A DNA stretch of 64,000 nt from JAMIFN01 sp964544605 (GTDB taxonomy: Bacteria; Pseudomonadota; Gammaproteobacteria; Burkholderiales; Burkholderiaceae_C), in assembly GCA_964544605.1 (NCBI GenBank), contig CAZJBX010000008.1, forward strand, positions 1 to 64,000. Direction: 5' to 3'. Shown piece by piece: positions 57,121 through 64,000 of the stretch (within the stretch, counting starts at the first letter, position 1; each line of letters starts with the position of its first letter). Both the position numbers and the translations under genes were made by a program. A model generated the notes under the pieces. It was not told the origin of the DNA, did not search any database, and was given only the letters and a program-made list of their open reading frames with translations.

Positions 57121-58362
57121 ATGAAAAAAACCTTGATCGCCGTGGCCGCCGTAGCCGCCGCCAGCGCTGCCTTGGCAGACACCTCAGTCACCCTCTACGG
57201 CACGGTCGATGCCTTTGTGGGCAAAGACTCCAAAACCCTGCCTGAAGGCAACGCCCTCCCAGGGCCATTGGCTGGCCTGACCCCGCTGTCCCCCCTGATG
57301 AATAAGTCAGCGCTCAACCCCTATACCAAAAACAGCCAAACTGTGGTCGATTCTGGCGGTCTCGGCCCCAGCGTCATCGGCATTGCCGTGAAAGAAGATT
57401 TGGGCAATGGCCTGCGCGCCTTTGCCACTTTGGAGCGCGAATTCCAAACCGATACCGGCACCTTCAACAGCGTGCGCAACCCCAACCGTGCCCACCGCGA
57501 AAAAACCTTGGTCGGCGTGGGCGGCGACTGGGGCAGCATCTCTTTGGGCAAGCAATCCACGCCTTTGAAAGACGGCTCTGACCGCTTGAGCGATGCCCAA
57601 TCTGACAGCGTTTTCTCCGCCTTCAACCGCGCCGCAGCCGTCAGCATCACCACCACCAACAGCCCCTACACCCCCTATGTGAACAACAGCGTGCGCTACG
57701 ACCTGCCTCCTGGCACCAATTGGCGTGGCGCCATCATCGCCGGCACCACTGGCTCGGCTGATGAGCCTGCCGACGGCACCAAAGACCGCGTTTACGGCTT
57801 TGGTTTGGGCTACTCCGTTGAGGGCAAATGGGCCGTGGGCCTGTCGCACCAAACTGAAAACAAAGGCCAAAACACTGTCCCCAGCGCCATCAATGGCCTG
57901 CAACGCGGCCACCAAAAAGTCGCCATCACCTTCCTCAGCGGTGCTGTGGGCACACCCATCGGCAAAATCAGCGCAGGTGTGGGCGGTGGCAAAGTCAGCG
58001 GCGTTGAAGGCCGTGACAAAGGCTGGAGCTTGGGCTGGACTGCCCCCATCAACAACTGGACTTTGATTGCCCAAGTGGCCTCCTTTAAAGCCAGTGATGA
58101 ACTGGGCACGCTCTACAACACAGGCAACGCCACGCCAAACCCCTCCACCTTGGTCGCCGCCTCTGCGCTGCCCAGCTTGGCAGGCACAGGCTTGAGCTAC
58201 CGCGAAGGCAGCGCCAAGCGCACTTCCGTGGGTGTTGAAGCGCGTTACGCCCTGAGCAAACGCACCACCGCTTATGCGGGTGCCAACCACACCAAAAACC
58301 TGGCTGGCGTGCAAGATGCCAAAGGCACGATTTACGGTGCGGGCTTGCGCCACAGCTTCTAA
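57121..58362 (+). CDS. Outer-membrane porin (Gram_neg_porins type)
   Basis: A 413-aa general porin. A clean signal peptide (about 1-20, ending ASAALA) is followed by SVTLYGTVDAF and repeated amphipathic beta strands with alternating aromatic residues, ending in the C-terminal Phe of the assembly signal (AGLRHSF). The length and opening TLYG are those of Burkholderiales trimeric porins. AGGAG before the ATG. Two good terminator hairpins follow. The pore lining and any substrate preference are not readable from sequence. Confidence 0.95.
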   Translation: MKKTLIAVAAVAAASAALADTSVTLYGTVDAFVGKDSKTLPEGNALPGPLAGLTPLSPLMNKSALNPYTKNSQTVVDSGGLGPSVIGIAVKEDLGNGLRAFATLEREFQTDTGTFNSVRNPNRAHREKTLVGVGGDWGSISLGKQSTPLKDGSDRLSDAQSDSVFSAFNRAAAVSITTTNSPYTPYVNNSVRYDLPPGTNWRGAIIAGTTGSADEPADGTKDRVYGFGLGYSVEGKWAVGLSHQTENKGQNTVPSAINGLQRGHQKVAITFLSGAVGTPIGKISAGVGGGKVSGVEGRDKGWSLGWTAPINNWTLIAQVASFKASDELGTLYNTGNATPNPSTLVAASALPSLAGTGLSYREGSAKRTSVGVEARYALSKRTTAYAGANHTKNLAGVQDAKGTIYGAGLRHSF

Positions 58363-58381
58363 GCTGGCGGCTTAATAAGCC

Positions 58382-58404
58382 AAGCCGCCTTCGGGCGGCT
58401 TTTT
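58382..58404 (+). terminator. Terminator after the porin gene
   Basis: AAGCCGCC pairs with GGCGGCTT around a TTCG tetraloop, followed by T-run. Confidence 0.92.
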
Positions 58405-58435
58405 GATGCCCACAACAAAAACGCGCTGAGCACAA

Positions 58436-58459
58436 AAAAACCGCCCTAAGGCGGTTTTC
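58436..58459 (-). terminator. Terminator after acyl-CoA dehydrogenase gene
   Basis: AAAACCGCC pairs with GGCGGTTTT around CTAA; the A-run on the plus side is the T-run for the minus-strand gene ending at 58484. It can also act on plus-strand reading. Confidence 0.88.
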
Positions 58460-58483
58460 TGTGGTGAAGACTTGAGCCAGCCC

Positions 58484-59722
58484 TTATTTCGGGATGTCTT
58501 TGAAAGCCAGGTCTTTGTCAAACGCAGGCTCGGCGGGCAGGCCCAGTACGCGCTCGCCCACATTGTTCTTCACGATTTCGTCGGTGCCGCCGGCAATGCG
58601 CATACCCGCAGCGCCGTACCACAGGCGCTCGACCCATTCCCATTCCTCGCCTTGCTCTTTGGATGAGAGCACGCCTTTATTGCCTTCCAAGTCGATGGAG
58701 AAGTAGCCAAAGTCTTGCAAGGTGCGGGCGATGATGAGTTTGGCCACTTGCAGCTCAGCGCCAGGCTGTTTGCCTTTGCTGATGGCCGTGTAGCCGCGCG
58801 CGAGCATGAGGTCCAGACCTTTTTCATTGAGGTAGATGTCCACCCATTTCTCGCGCAGGCGGCCATCTTCAATGGCAGGTTTGCCGAAGAATTCGTTTTG
58901 CTTGAGGAAGCTGGCCACGGTTTTCCAGAGGTCTTTGGGCATGACGCCGCCAATGGACATGCGCTCGCTCATGATGCCAGTGAGGGTGACTTTCCAACCG
59001 CCATCGACCTCGCCCACGCGCTGCGTATCGGGCACGAATACATCGTTCAAGAAGACTTCGTTGAATTCCGCTTCGCCTGAGGCTTGGCGGATGGGGCGCA
59101 CTTCCACGCCAGGGTCTTTCATGTCGATGTAGAAGGTGCTCAGACCTTTGAATTTGGGCACATCGGGGTTGGTGCGGCACAGCACCAAGCCATAGTCGGC
59201 GTATTGGGCCATGGTGGTCCATACTTTTTGGCCGTTAATCAGCCAGCCTTCAACGCCGTTTTTGGTGTGGCGTTCGGCTTTGGTGCGTACCATGCCCAGG
59301 TCAGAGCCGGCATTGGGCTCAGACAGCAACTGGCACCACAGCTCTTGACCGCTGAGGGCGGCCATGGCGTGTTTGGCGCGGATGTCGTTGCTGGCGTGGG
59401 CCATGACGGAAGGAATGACCATACCCAAGGAGACATTGAAAAAGCCCGCTGGGATGTTGAAGTTGCCTTCTTCTTGGCGGTAGATGATCTCTTGCATGGG
59501 CGTGCCGCCACGGCCACCAGCCATTTTGGGCCAGGTGATGGCGCCGTAGCCGCCTTTGAGTTTGGTCATTTGCCATTTGCGGGCGGCGACCATGCGCTCG
59601 TCCGTGCTCAACTCGCGGCCAAAGGCTTCATTGGGGCTTTTTTTGCGGGGGGCAACGCCTTCCAACCAAGTACGCACTTCTTGGCGGAACGCTGCTTCTT
59701 CTGGGCTATCGTTGAAATCCAT
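58484..59722 (-). CDS. Acyl-CoA dehydrogenase, larger subunit of a pair
   Basis: A 412-aa FAD-dependent acyl-CoA dehydrogenase. LSEPNAGSDLG, GQKVWTT and the C-terminal AAGMRIAGGTDEIVKNNVGER (in part) are the family's FAD and subunit-contact motifs. GGAGA lies before ATG 59722. With its neighbour (42 bases upstream on the same strand) it forms a two-gene set like those encoding mixed-subunit dehydrogenases for steroid or branched-chain acyl-CoAs; which substrate is unknown. It lies next to the porin across two terminators. Confidence 0.9.
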   Translation of the reverse strand: MDFNDSPEEAAFRQEVRTWLEGVAPRKKSPNEAFGRELSTDERMVAARKWQMTKLKGGYGAITWPKMAGGRGGTPMQEIIYRQEEGNFNIPAGFFNVSLGMVIPSVMAHASNDIRAKHAMAALSGQELWCQLLSEPNAGSDLGMVRTKAERHTKNGVEGWLINGQKVWTTMAQYADYGLVLCRTNPDVPKFKGLSTFYIDMKDPGVEVRPIRQASGEAEFNEVFLNDVFVPDTQRVGEVDGGWKVTLTGIMSERMSIGGVMPKDLWKTVASFLKQNEFFGKPAIEDGRLREKWVDIYLNEKGLDLMLARGYTAISKGKQPGAELQVAKLIIARTLQDFGYFSIDLEGNKGVLSSKEQGEEWEWVERLWYGAAGMRIAGGTDEIVKNNVGERVLGLPAEPAFDKDLAFKDIPK

Positions 59723-59764
59723 GTCTGAATCTCCGTAAATGTTCAATCTAAAAAATCGGAAGGC

Positions 59765-60877
59765 TTAGGCGGCGTCGAATTCGGCTTCGAGCTCGCGGGC
59801 CAAAATTTCGCGCCATTCGTGCACGCTGCCCAGCATCACACCCAGTTGGCGGGCGCGTTTGTAAAAGAGCTGGCAATCAACTTCCCAAGTAAAGCCCATG
59901 CCGCCATGCACCTGAATGGCCTCTTGCGCGGCCAAGGTGAAGGCGTTGCTGGCGGTGACGCGGGCACCCGCAGCGGCTTTGGCCAGCTCAGGCGCGTCGG
60001 TGTTCAAAGCCCAAGCACCGTAGTAGCAGTGTGAGCGCGCCACTTGGTTGGCGGTGAACATATCGGCCAGCTTGTGTTTGATGCCTTGGTACACACCAAT
60101 GGGCTTGCCAAAGGCTTTGCGCTCGCGCGCGTAAGCGGCAGAGATTTCCAGCGCCATGTCAGCGCCGCCCAGTTGCTCAAAGGCCACCAGCACAGCGGCG
60201 CGGTAGCGCACTTGCTCCAGCACGGCCAGCGCGTCTTTGCCGCCATCCAGGGCGACGGCGGCGGTGTTGTTGAACTTCAGCTCGGCAAAGGGTTTGGAGT
60301 TGTCCACGCAGTCCAAGGTGCGGCGCGCAACGCCGTCGAGCTTGGTCAACACCAGCACGGCTTGGCCAGCGCTGTCTTTGGCCAGCACCACGGCGATTTG
60401 GGCAATCGCGCCATCGGCCACCACAGCAGCCGTGCCGTTCAAGTTTTGGCCATCAAAAGTGGGCACTTGCGCCAGAATTTTGTCGCCAGCATTGCTGTCG
60501 AGCGGCGCAGCCAATGTCGCAATCGTGCCTGTGGACACGGGTGTGAGCCATTCTTGTTGTTGCGCTTCGCTGGAGCCCAGCAGCACCGCTTGCACGGCCA
60601 GATACAGGCTAGAGGCCAGTGGCACACAGGCGTTTTGGCGGCCAATTTCTTCGGCTACCACGCACAGCTCCAGCGCGCCCATGCCGTGGCCGCCGCAGCT
60701 CTCGGGCAGCATCAGGGCGGTCACGCCCATGCTGGCCAAGCCATCCCAAACGGCTTCGCTATAGAGTTTTTTGCCGTCGATGTTGTCGCGGGCTTGGCCC
60801 ACGGGGTGTTCGTTAGAGAGGAATTTACGCACCGCATCGCGCAGTTCGTATTGCTCGTCGGTAAAGTCTAAGTTCAT
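59765..60877 (-). CDS. Acyl-CoA dehydrogenase, smaller subunit of a pair
   Basis: A 370-aa acyl-CoA dehydrogenase-fold protein, shorter and more diverged than its partner. The start LDFTDEQYELRDAVRKFL (in part) and QVHGGMGFTWE near the C terminus are clear, as is RERKAFGKPIG. The middle beta domain is poor in the usual FAD-contact motifs, as in the second subunit of known heteromeric pairs. ATG 60877 was chosen over an upstream in-frame ATG. Transcribed before the larger subunit, it probably shares one mRNA with it. Confidence 0.88.
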   Translation of the reverse strand: MNLDFTDEQYELRDAVRKFLSNEHPVGQARDNIDGKKLYSEAVWDGLASMGVTALMLPESCGGHGMGALELCVVAEEIGRQNACVPLASSLYLAVQAVLLGSSEAQQQEWLTPVSTGTIATLAAPLDSNAGDKILAQVPTFDGQNLNGTAAVVADGAIAQIAVVLAKDSAGQAVLVLTKLDGVARRTLDCVDNSKPFAELKFNNTAAVALDGGKDALAVLEQVRYRAAVLVAFEQLGGADMALEISAAYARERKAFGKPIGVYQGIKHKLADMFTANQVARSHCYYGAWALNTDAPELAKAAAGARVTASNAFTLAAQEAIQVHGGMGFTWEVDCQLFYKRARQLGVMLGSVHEWREILARELEAEFDAA

Positions 60878-61003
60878 CGCCTGACCTTCTTGTGGAGTAA
60901 TGGAAAGAAAAAGAAACTGCCGCACCCCATTGGAGCGCCGCAGTGCAGTCTGAACAGCGTTTGATTCTAACGATGAATCAAGGCCAAACAGCCTGCGTTT
61001 GGA

Positions 61004-61768
61004 CTAGTTGCCCATGCGCTCGACCATCTCTTGCGCAAAGGCAATAAAGGCTTTGGAGCCGCGCGCGCTGGGGTCAAACACCACCCCAGGCAGGCCATAG
61101 CTGGGGGCTTCGGCCAAGCGCACATTGCGCGGAATCACGGTGTCGAACACTTTGTCGCCAAAATGGTTTTTGAGCTGCTCGCTCACCTGCTGCTGCAAGG
61201 TGATGCGGGGGTCAAACATGACGCGCAAGATGGCGATGATTTCAAGTGTGGGGTTGAGGTTGGCGTGCACCTGTTTGATGGTGTAAACCAAATCACTCAA
61301 GCCCTCCAGCGCAAAATATTCGCACTGCATGGGCACAATCACACCGTGGGCGCTGCACAGACCGTTGAGGGTGAGCATGGACAGCGAGGGCGGGCAATCA
61401 ATGAGCACAAAATCGTAATCTTGCGCCACTTCGGCCAAGGCGTTTTTGAGGCGGTATTCGCGCCCTTCTTCATTCACCAAATCGACCTCAGCGCCAGCCA
61501 AATCGCGGTTCGCGCCGAGCACATCGTAGCCGGCTTTGTCGGCCCGCTGGCGGGCTTGGGCCACCGTTTTCTCGGCCAGCAAGACCTCATAAACTGATGC
61601 CGCTAAATCGCGCTTGTCCACACCTGAACCCATGGTGGCATTGCCCTGCGGGTCCAAATCGACCAAAAGCACACGCTGGCCAATTTTGGCCAAACCTGCG
61701 GCCAAATTCACACAGGTGGTGGTTTTACCGACCCCGCCTTTTTGATTCGCGATGCAGAAAATTCTCAT
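61004..61768 (-). CDS. parA: ParA/Soj-type partition ATPase
   Basis: A 254-aa chromosomal ParA. The deviant Walker A KGGVGKTTT has the signature Lys10 and catalytic Lys15, with LVDLDPQGNATMGSG, VLIDCPPSLSMLTLNGL (in part) and the Soj-type end. It drives origin segregation with ParB. parB normally follows parA, but here the next gene downstream is an acyl-CoA dehydrogenase, and none is seen in the window. It starts six bases after the cupin gene's stop, so the two are likely co-transcribed. Confidence 0.92.
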   Translation of the reverse strand: MRIFCIANQKGGVGKTTTCVNLAAGLAKIGQRVLLVDLDPQGNATMGSGVDKRDLAASVYEVLLAEKTVAQARQRADKAGYDVLGANRDLAGAEVDLVNEEGREYRLKNALAEVAQDYDFVLIDCPPSLSMLTLNGLCSAHGVIVPMQCEYFALEGLSDLVYTIKQVHANLNPTLEIIAILRVMFDPRITLQQQVSEQLKNHFGDKVFDTVIPRNVRLAEAPSYGLPGVVFDPSARGSKAFIAFAQEMVERMGN

Positions 61769-61774
61769 GGTGTT

Positions 61775-62881
61775 TTAAGCCGTTGCCACATTCTCGCTCA
61801 CCCAGCGAATCGCATCTTGAAGCAAGACCGCGCGCGTGATAGAAAGCGTCCAGCCATCGACCTCGACCGCATGAATCCAAGCGGACGGAATGACCAACAA
61901 ATCACCGGGCATGATATCCACCTTCAAATAGTCCACCCCTTGGGCCTTGGGGTAGCGCTCGTAATCTGGTTCCAGCGGGTTGAAATAATAGGGCTGATAG
62001 CCACAGTAGGCCATCAAGGGCTCAAGGCGATCCCAATCGTTGGGGGGGTAAAGATAGACCGTTTTTTTACCCCAAACTTGAGCCAACAATGAGGTGTAAA
62101 CATCCAAATGCAGCTTGCTGATCAAACGCCCTGCCTCTGATTTGCCCATCCAAATATGCGGCCGACCAGCCACTTCCGTCAAAACCTGCGGCAATGGAAA
62201 CAAATGTGCCGCACTATCGGGCAAGCCGCGCCCCGCGCTATAGACGCGCTGGCCATCCATGACATGCATTTGATCCAGCAAATCGCCCAAAGTTTCTTCT
62301 TGCTGCGTTTTGGCGTTGAAGCGCAAAGCCACATCGCCCAGCACTTTTCTAAATTCATCAACCGACCAATCAATGGCAGGCCAGTCAAAAGCGCCACGCA
62401 CGCAAATGGGCTGATTGGCTGCAATCAACTGCACAATCAGCTCGGCATCCATGACATCGGTTTCATACACCGCCTCGGGCTGGTTGGGGTGGCTGCGCAC
62501 ATGCTCCAAAATTTCCAAGTCATAAGAGGTTGGGCGCTTGAGCAGTTGCGCAAAAAACTGCACCAAGCTCATATCGCCAGCCACCACCGTATTGCGCTCG
62601 AAATACTGCATACGAGGATCCAAGTCACCTGGCTTTTCTAGCACATGGTGCACAACTTCCTCTTTAAAGGCCAAGGTCGCCTGCACTTCCACATCCTCGA
62701 TGTCTGGATGCAGCAGTTCAATGACCATATTCTCTGGCCTCATGCTGACGAAAAACTCCCACAAACGATCAGGCGATTGAATGCGCAGCAGCAAATCGCC
62801 TGGCCCTTTGGGCGGCATTTCATAAAACTCTTGCAGCCTGTGCTCAAGAGTGGCAAACCATGCGGGCAATACAGCGGCCAT
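61775..62881 (-). CDS. JmjC/cupin-8 domain oxygenase-like protein
   Basis: A 368-aa protein with a C-terminal JmjC/cupin fold (about 155-355). The Fe(II)/2-oxoglutarate ligands are plausible: His258-x-Asp260 in KLHLDVY and His337 in AWIHAVE, with VWGKKTVYLYPP between. The first 130 residues are a separate mostly acidic domain that I do not recognise. Such proteins include protein and ribosomal hydroxylases. It lies between transketolase (14 bases) and parA. Function is not known; a hydroxylase role is inferred from the ligands. Confidence 0.8.
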   Translation of the reverse strand: MAAVLPAWFATLEHRLQEFYEMPPKGPGDLLLRIQSPDRLWEFFVSMRPENMVIELLHPDIEDVEVQATLAFKEEVVHHVLEKPGDLDPRMQYFERNTVVAGDMSLVQFFAQLLKRPTSYDLEILEHVRSHPNQPEAVYETDVMDAELIVQLIAANQPICVRGAFDWPAIDWSVDEFRKVLGDVALRFNAKTQQEETLGDLLDQMHVMDGQRVYSAGRGLPDSAAHLFPLPQVLTEVAGRPHIWMGKSEAGRLISKLHLDVYTSLLAQVWGKKTVYLYPPNDWDRLEPLMAYCGYQPYYFNPLEPDYERYPKAQGVDYLKVDIMPGDLLVIPSAWIHAVEVDGWTLSITRAVLLQDAIRWVSENVATA

Positions 62882-62895
62882 AACGCCTCCTCATT

Positions 62896-64000
62896 TCAGT
62901 GGTTCAAAACAGAACGCACCACTTCTACCACATTCTCAGCAGTAAAGCCAAAGTGCTCAAACAGCACGGGCGCGGGGGCGGATTCGCCAAAGCTGTCGAT
63001 GCCGACAACGGCGGCGCAGCCGTATTTCCACCAGCCGTCGCTGCTGCCCATTTCAATGGCCACGCGGGGCACGCCTGCGGGCAAAACGCTGGCTTGGTAG
63101 GCCGCCTCTTGGCGATCAAAGACCGAGTTCGAGGGCATGGACACGACACGGGTGGGCGTGCCGTGCTCGGCTTCCAGCGTTTGTGCCGCTTCCAGCGCCA
63201 AGGGCAGCTCAGAGCCTGTGGCCATCAAAATCATTTGCGCCGCACCGCCTGTGGCCTCGCGCAGCACATAGGCGCCTTGGGCGATTTGCGGCAGGGCAGC
63301 GGCGTTTTTGGCGCTGTAGGCCACATTTTGGCGGCTCAAGAGCAGGGCGCTGGGGCGGTGTTTGTTCTTCAGGGCCTCGCCCCAAGCCACCAAGGTTTCT
63401 GCCGTGTCGCCGGGTCGCCACACATCAAGACCCGGAATCAGACGCAGGCTGGCGGCGTGCTCGATGGATTGGTGGGTGGGGCCGTCTTCGCCCAAGCCGA
63501 TGGAGTCGTGCGTGAAGACATGCACCACGCGTTGCTTCATCAGCGCAGCCATGCGGATGGCGTTGCGGCTGTAGTCGCTGAAGGTGAGGAAGGTGCCGCC
63601 ATAGGGGATGTAGCCGCCGTGCAGGGCCACACCATTCATGATGGCGGCCATGCCGAATTCGCGCACGCCGTAGTTGATGTGGAAGCGCTTGTCCAAGCCC
63701 GCATCGCCTTGGCCTGCGCCTTCGGGCAGCACCACAGCACCTGCGGCGTCAAAGCGCAGGGCTTGGGTGTGGCTGGTGTTGGTGAGGTTGGAGCCAGTGA
63801 GGTCGGCACTGCCGCCGAGCAGCTCAGGCAGGGCTGCGGTGAAGGCTTCCAGCGCCAGTTGGCTGGCTTTGCGTGTGGCCACGGTTTCGGCCTTGGCCAC
63901 GGTTTGCTCTAGGGCGGCGCTGAGGGTTTGCTCAAAGTTGGCGGGCAAATCACCCGCCATGCGGCGCTCAAATTCAGCCGCCAAGCTGGGGTAGGCGCTG
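62896..64000 (-). CDS. tkt: Transketolase, 5' end beyond window
   Basis: The C-terminal 368 or so codons of transketolase, the thiamine-diphosphate enzyme that moves two-carbon units in the pentose phosphate and Calvin pathways. Visible are the pyrimidine-binding domain with GGSADLTGSN, NYGVREFGMAAI (catalytic Glu) and GLGEDGPTHQSIEH, and the small C-terminal domain ending ENVVEVVRSVLNH. The open frame continues to the window edge with SAYPSLAAEFERRM, so the start and thiamine-diphosphate domain lie outside. The cupin gene follows after 14 bases. Confidence 0.96.
   Translation of the reverse strand, partial: SAYPSLAAEFERRMAGDLPANFEQTLSAALEQTVAKAETVATRKASQLALEAFTAALPELLGGSADLTGSNLTNTSHTQALRFDAAGAVVLPEGAGQGDAGLDKRFHINYGVREFGMAAIMNGVALHGGYIPYGGTFLTFSDYSRNAIRMAALMKQRVVHVFTHDSIGLGEDGPTHQSIEHAASLRLIPGLDVWRPGDTAETLVAWGEALKNKHRPSALLLSRQNVAYSAKNAAALPQIAQGAYVLREATGGAAQMILMATGSELPLALEAAQTLEAEHGTPTRVVSMPSNSVFDRQEAAYQASVLPAGVPRVAIEMGSSDGWWKYGCAAVVGIDSFGESAPAPVLFEHFGFTAENVVEVVRSVLNH

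Overview
The window reads as about 64 kb of a betaproteobacterial chromosome, most likely Burkholderiales and probably Comamonadaceae. The grounds are moderately high GC, DUF3460 and DUF1631 proteins, a Gram_neg_porins-type porin, an NADP isocitrate dehydrogenase next to a malic enzyme with a PTA domain, and the yajC-secD-secF and nadK/recN/rapZ neighbourhoods. I see no rRNA, tRNA, CRISPR array, insertion sequence or phage gene. The assignment comes from reading the proteins, not from a search.

Layout. (1) 1-3.9 kb: a large minus-strand type ISP-like restriction-modification enzyme (nuclease, SF2 helicase, adenine methylase) that runs off the left edge inside an (ATTGG)n tract, preceded by an unknown 186-aa gene. 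(2) 4.07-9.47 kb: a tightly coupled six-gene minus-strand polysaccharide/LPS operon (PP-loop protein, pyruvyl transferase, two GT25 paralogues, a DXD-type transferase, a GT2). (3) 9.7-34.4 kb: housekeeping genes: HIT protein, pyrF, thiL, a fused oligopeptide ABC ATPase, corA, a BamE-like lipoprotein, yajC-secD-secF, DUF1631, RluA-type synthase, pgsA, yaaA, rapZ, recN, nadK, hrcA, DUF3108, an acyl-CoA racemase, a Bcr/CflA pump and an aldehyde dehydrogenase. (4) 34.7-37.9 kb: a macAB efflux pair. (5) 37.9-40.5 kb: a small accessory island with one complete integron-type attC site, two attC half-sites, and whole or broken toxin-antitoxin genes (HI1420-type antidote fragment, ParE/RelE pair, RelB with a frameshifted YafQ, a HipA C-terminal fragment, an HTH protein). 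No integron integrase is visible, so it resembles a cluster of attC sites lacking an integrase. (6) 40.5-52.6 kb: Zn/Cd P-type ATPase, gshB, RDD protein, a 4-hydroxy-2-oxovalerate aldolase/acetaldehyde dehydrogenase operon with an unknown small gene between them, icd, maeB, 3-hydroxybutyrate dehydrogenase and pfkA. (7) 52.6-54.3 kb: an HrgA-like putative nuclease and a higBA module lying between two near-identical terminators. (8) 54.4-64 kb: thiolase, DUF4197, TlpA-like lipoprotein, porin, a pair of acyl-CoA dehydrogenases, parA, a JmjC/cupin oxygenase and the start-less 3' part of transketolase.

How it works together. The core supplies protein export (YajC-SecDF, BamE-like), cofactor and nucleotide synthesis (ThiL, PyrF, NadK), DNA repair, and carbon/PHB/fatty-acid turnover. 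The accessory parts are surface polysaccharide synthesis, defence (type ISP enzyme, HrgA-like protein) and toxin-antitoxin genes. The two signals most worth pursuing are the pentanucleotide repeat inside the restriction-modification gene, which predicts phase variation of DNA methylation, and the decayed attC-bearing toxin-antitoxin island.
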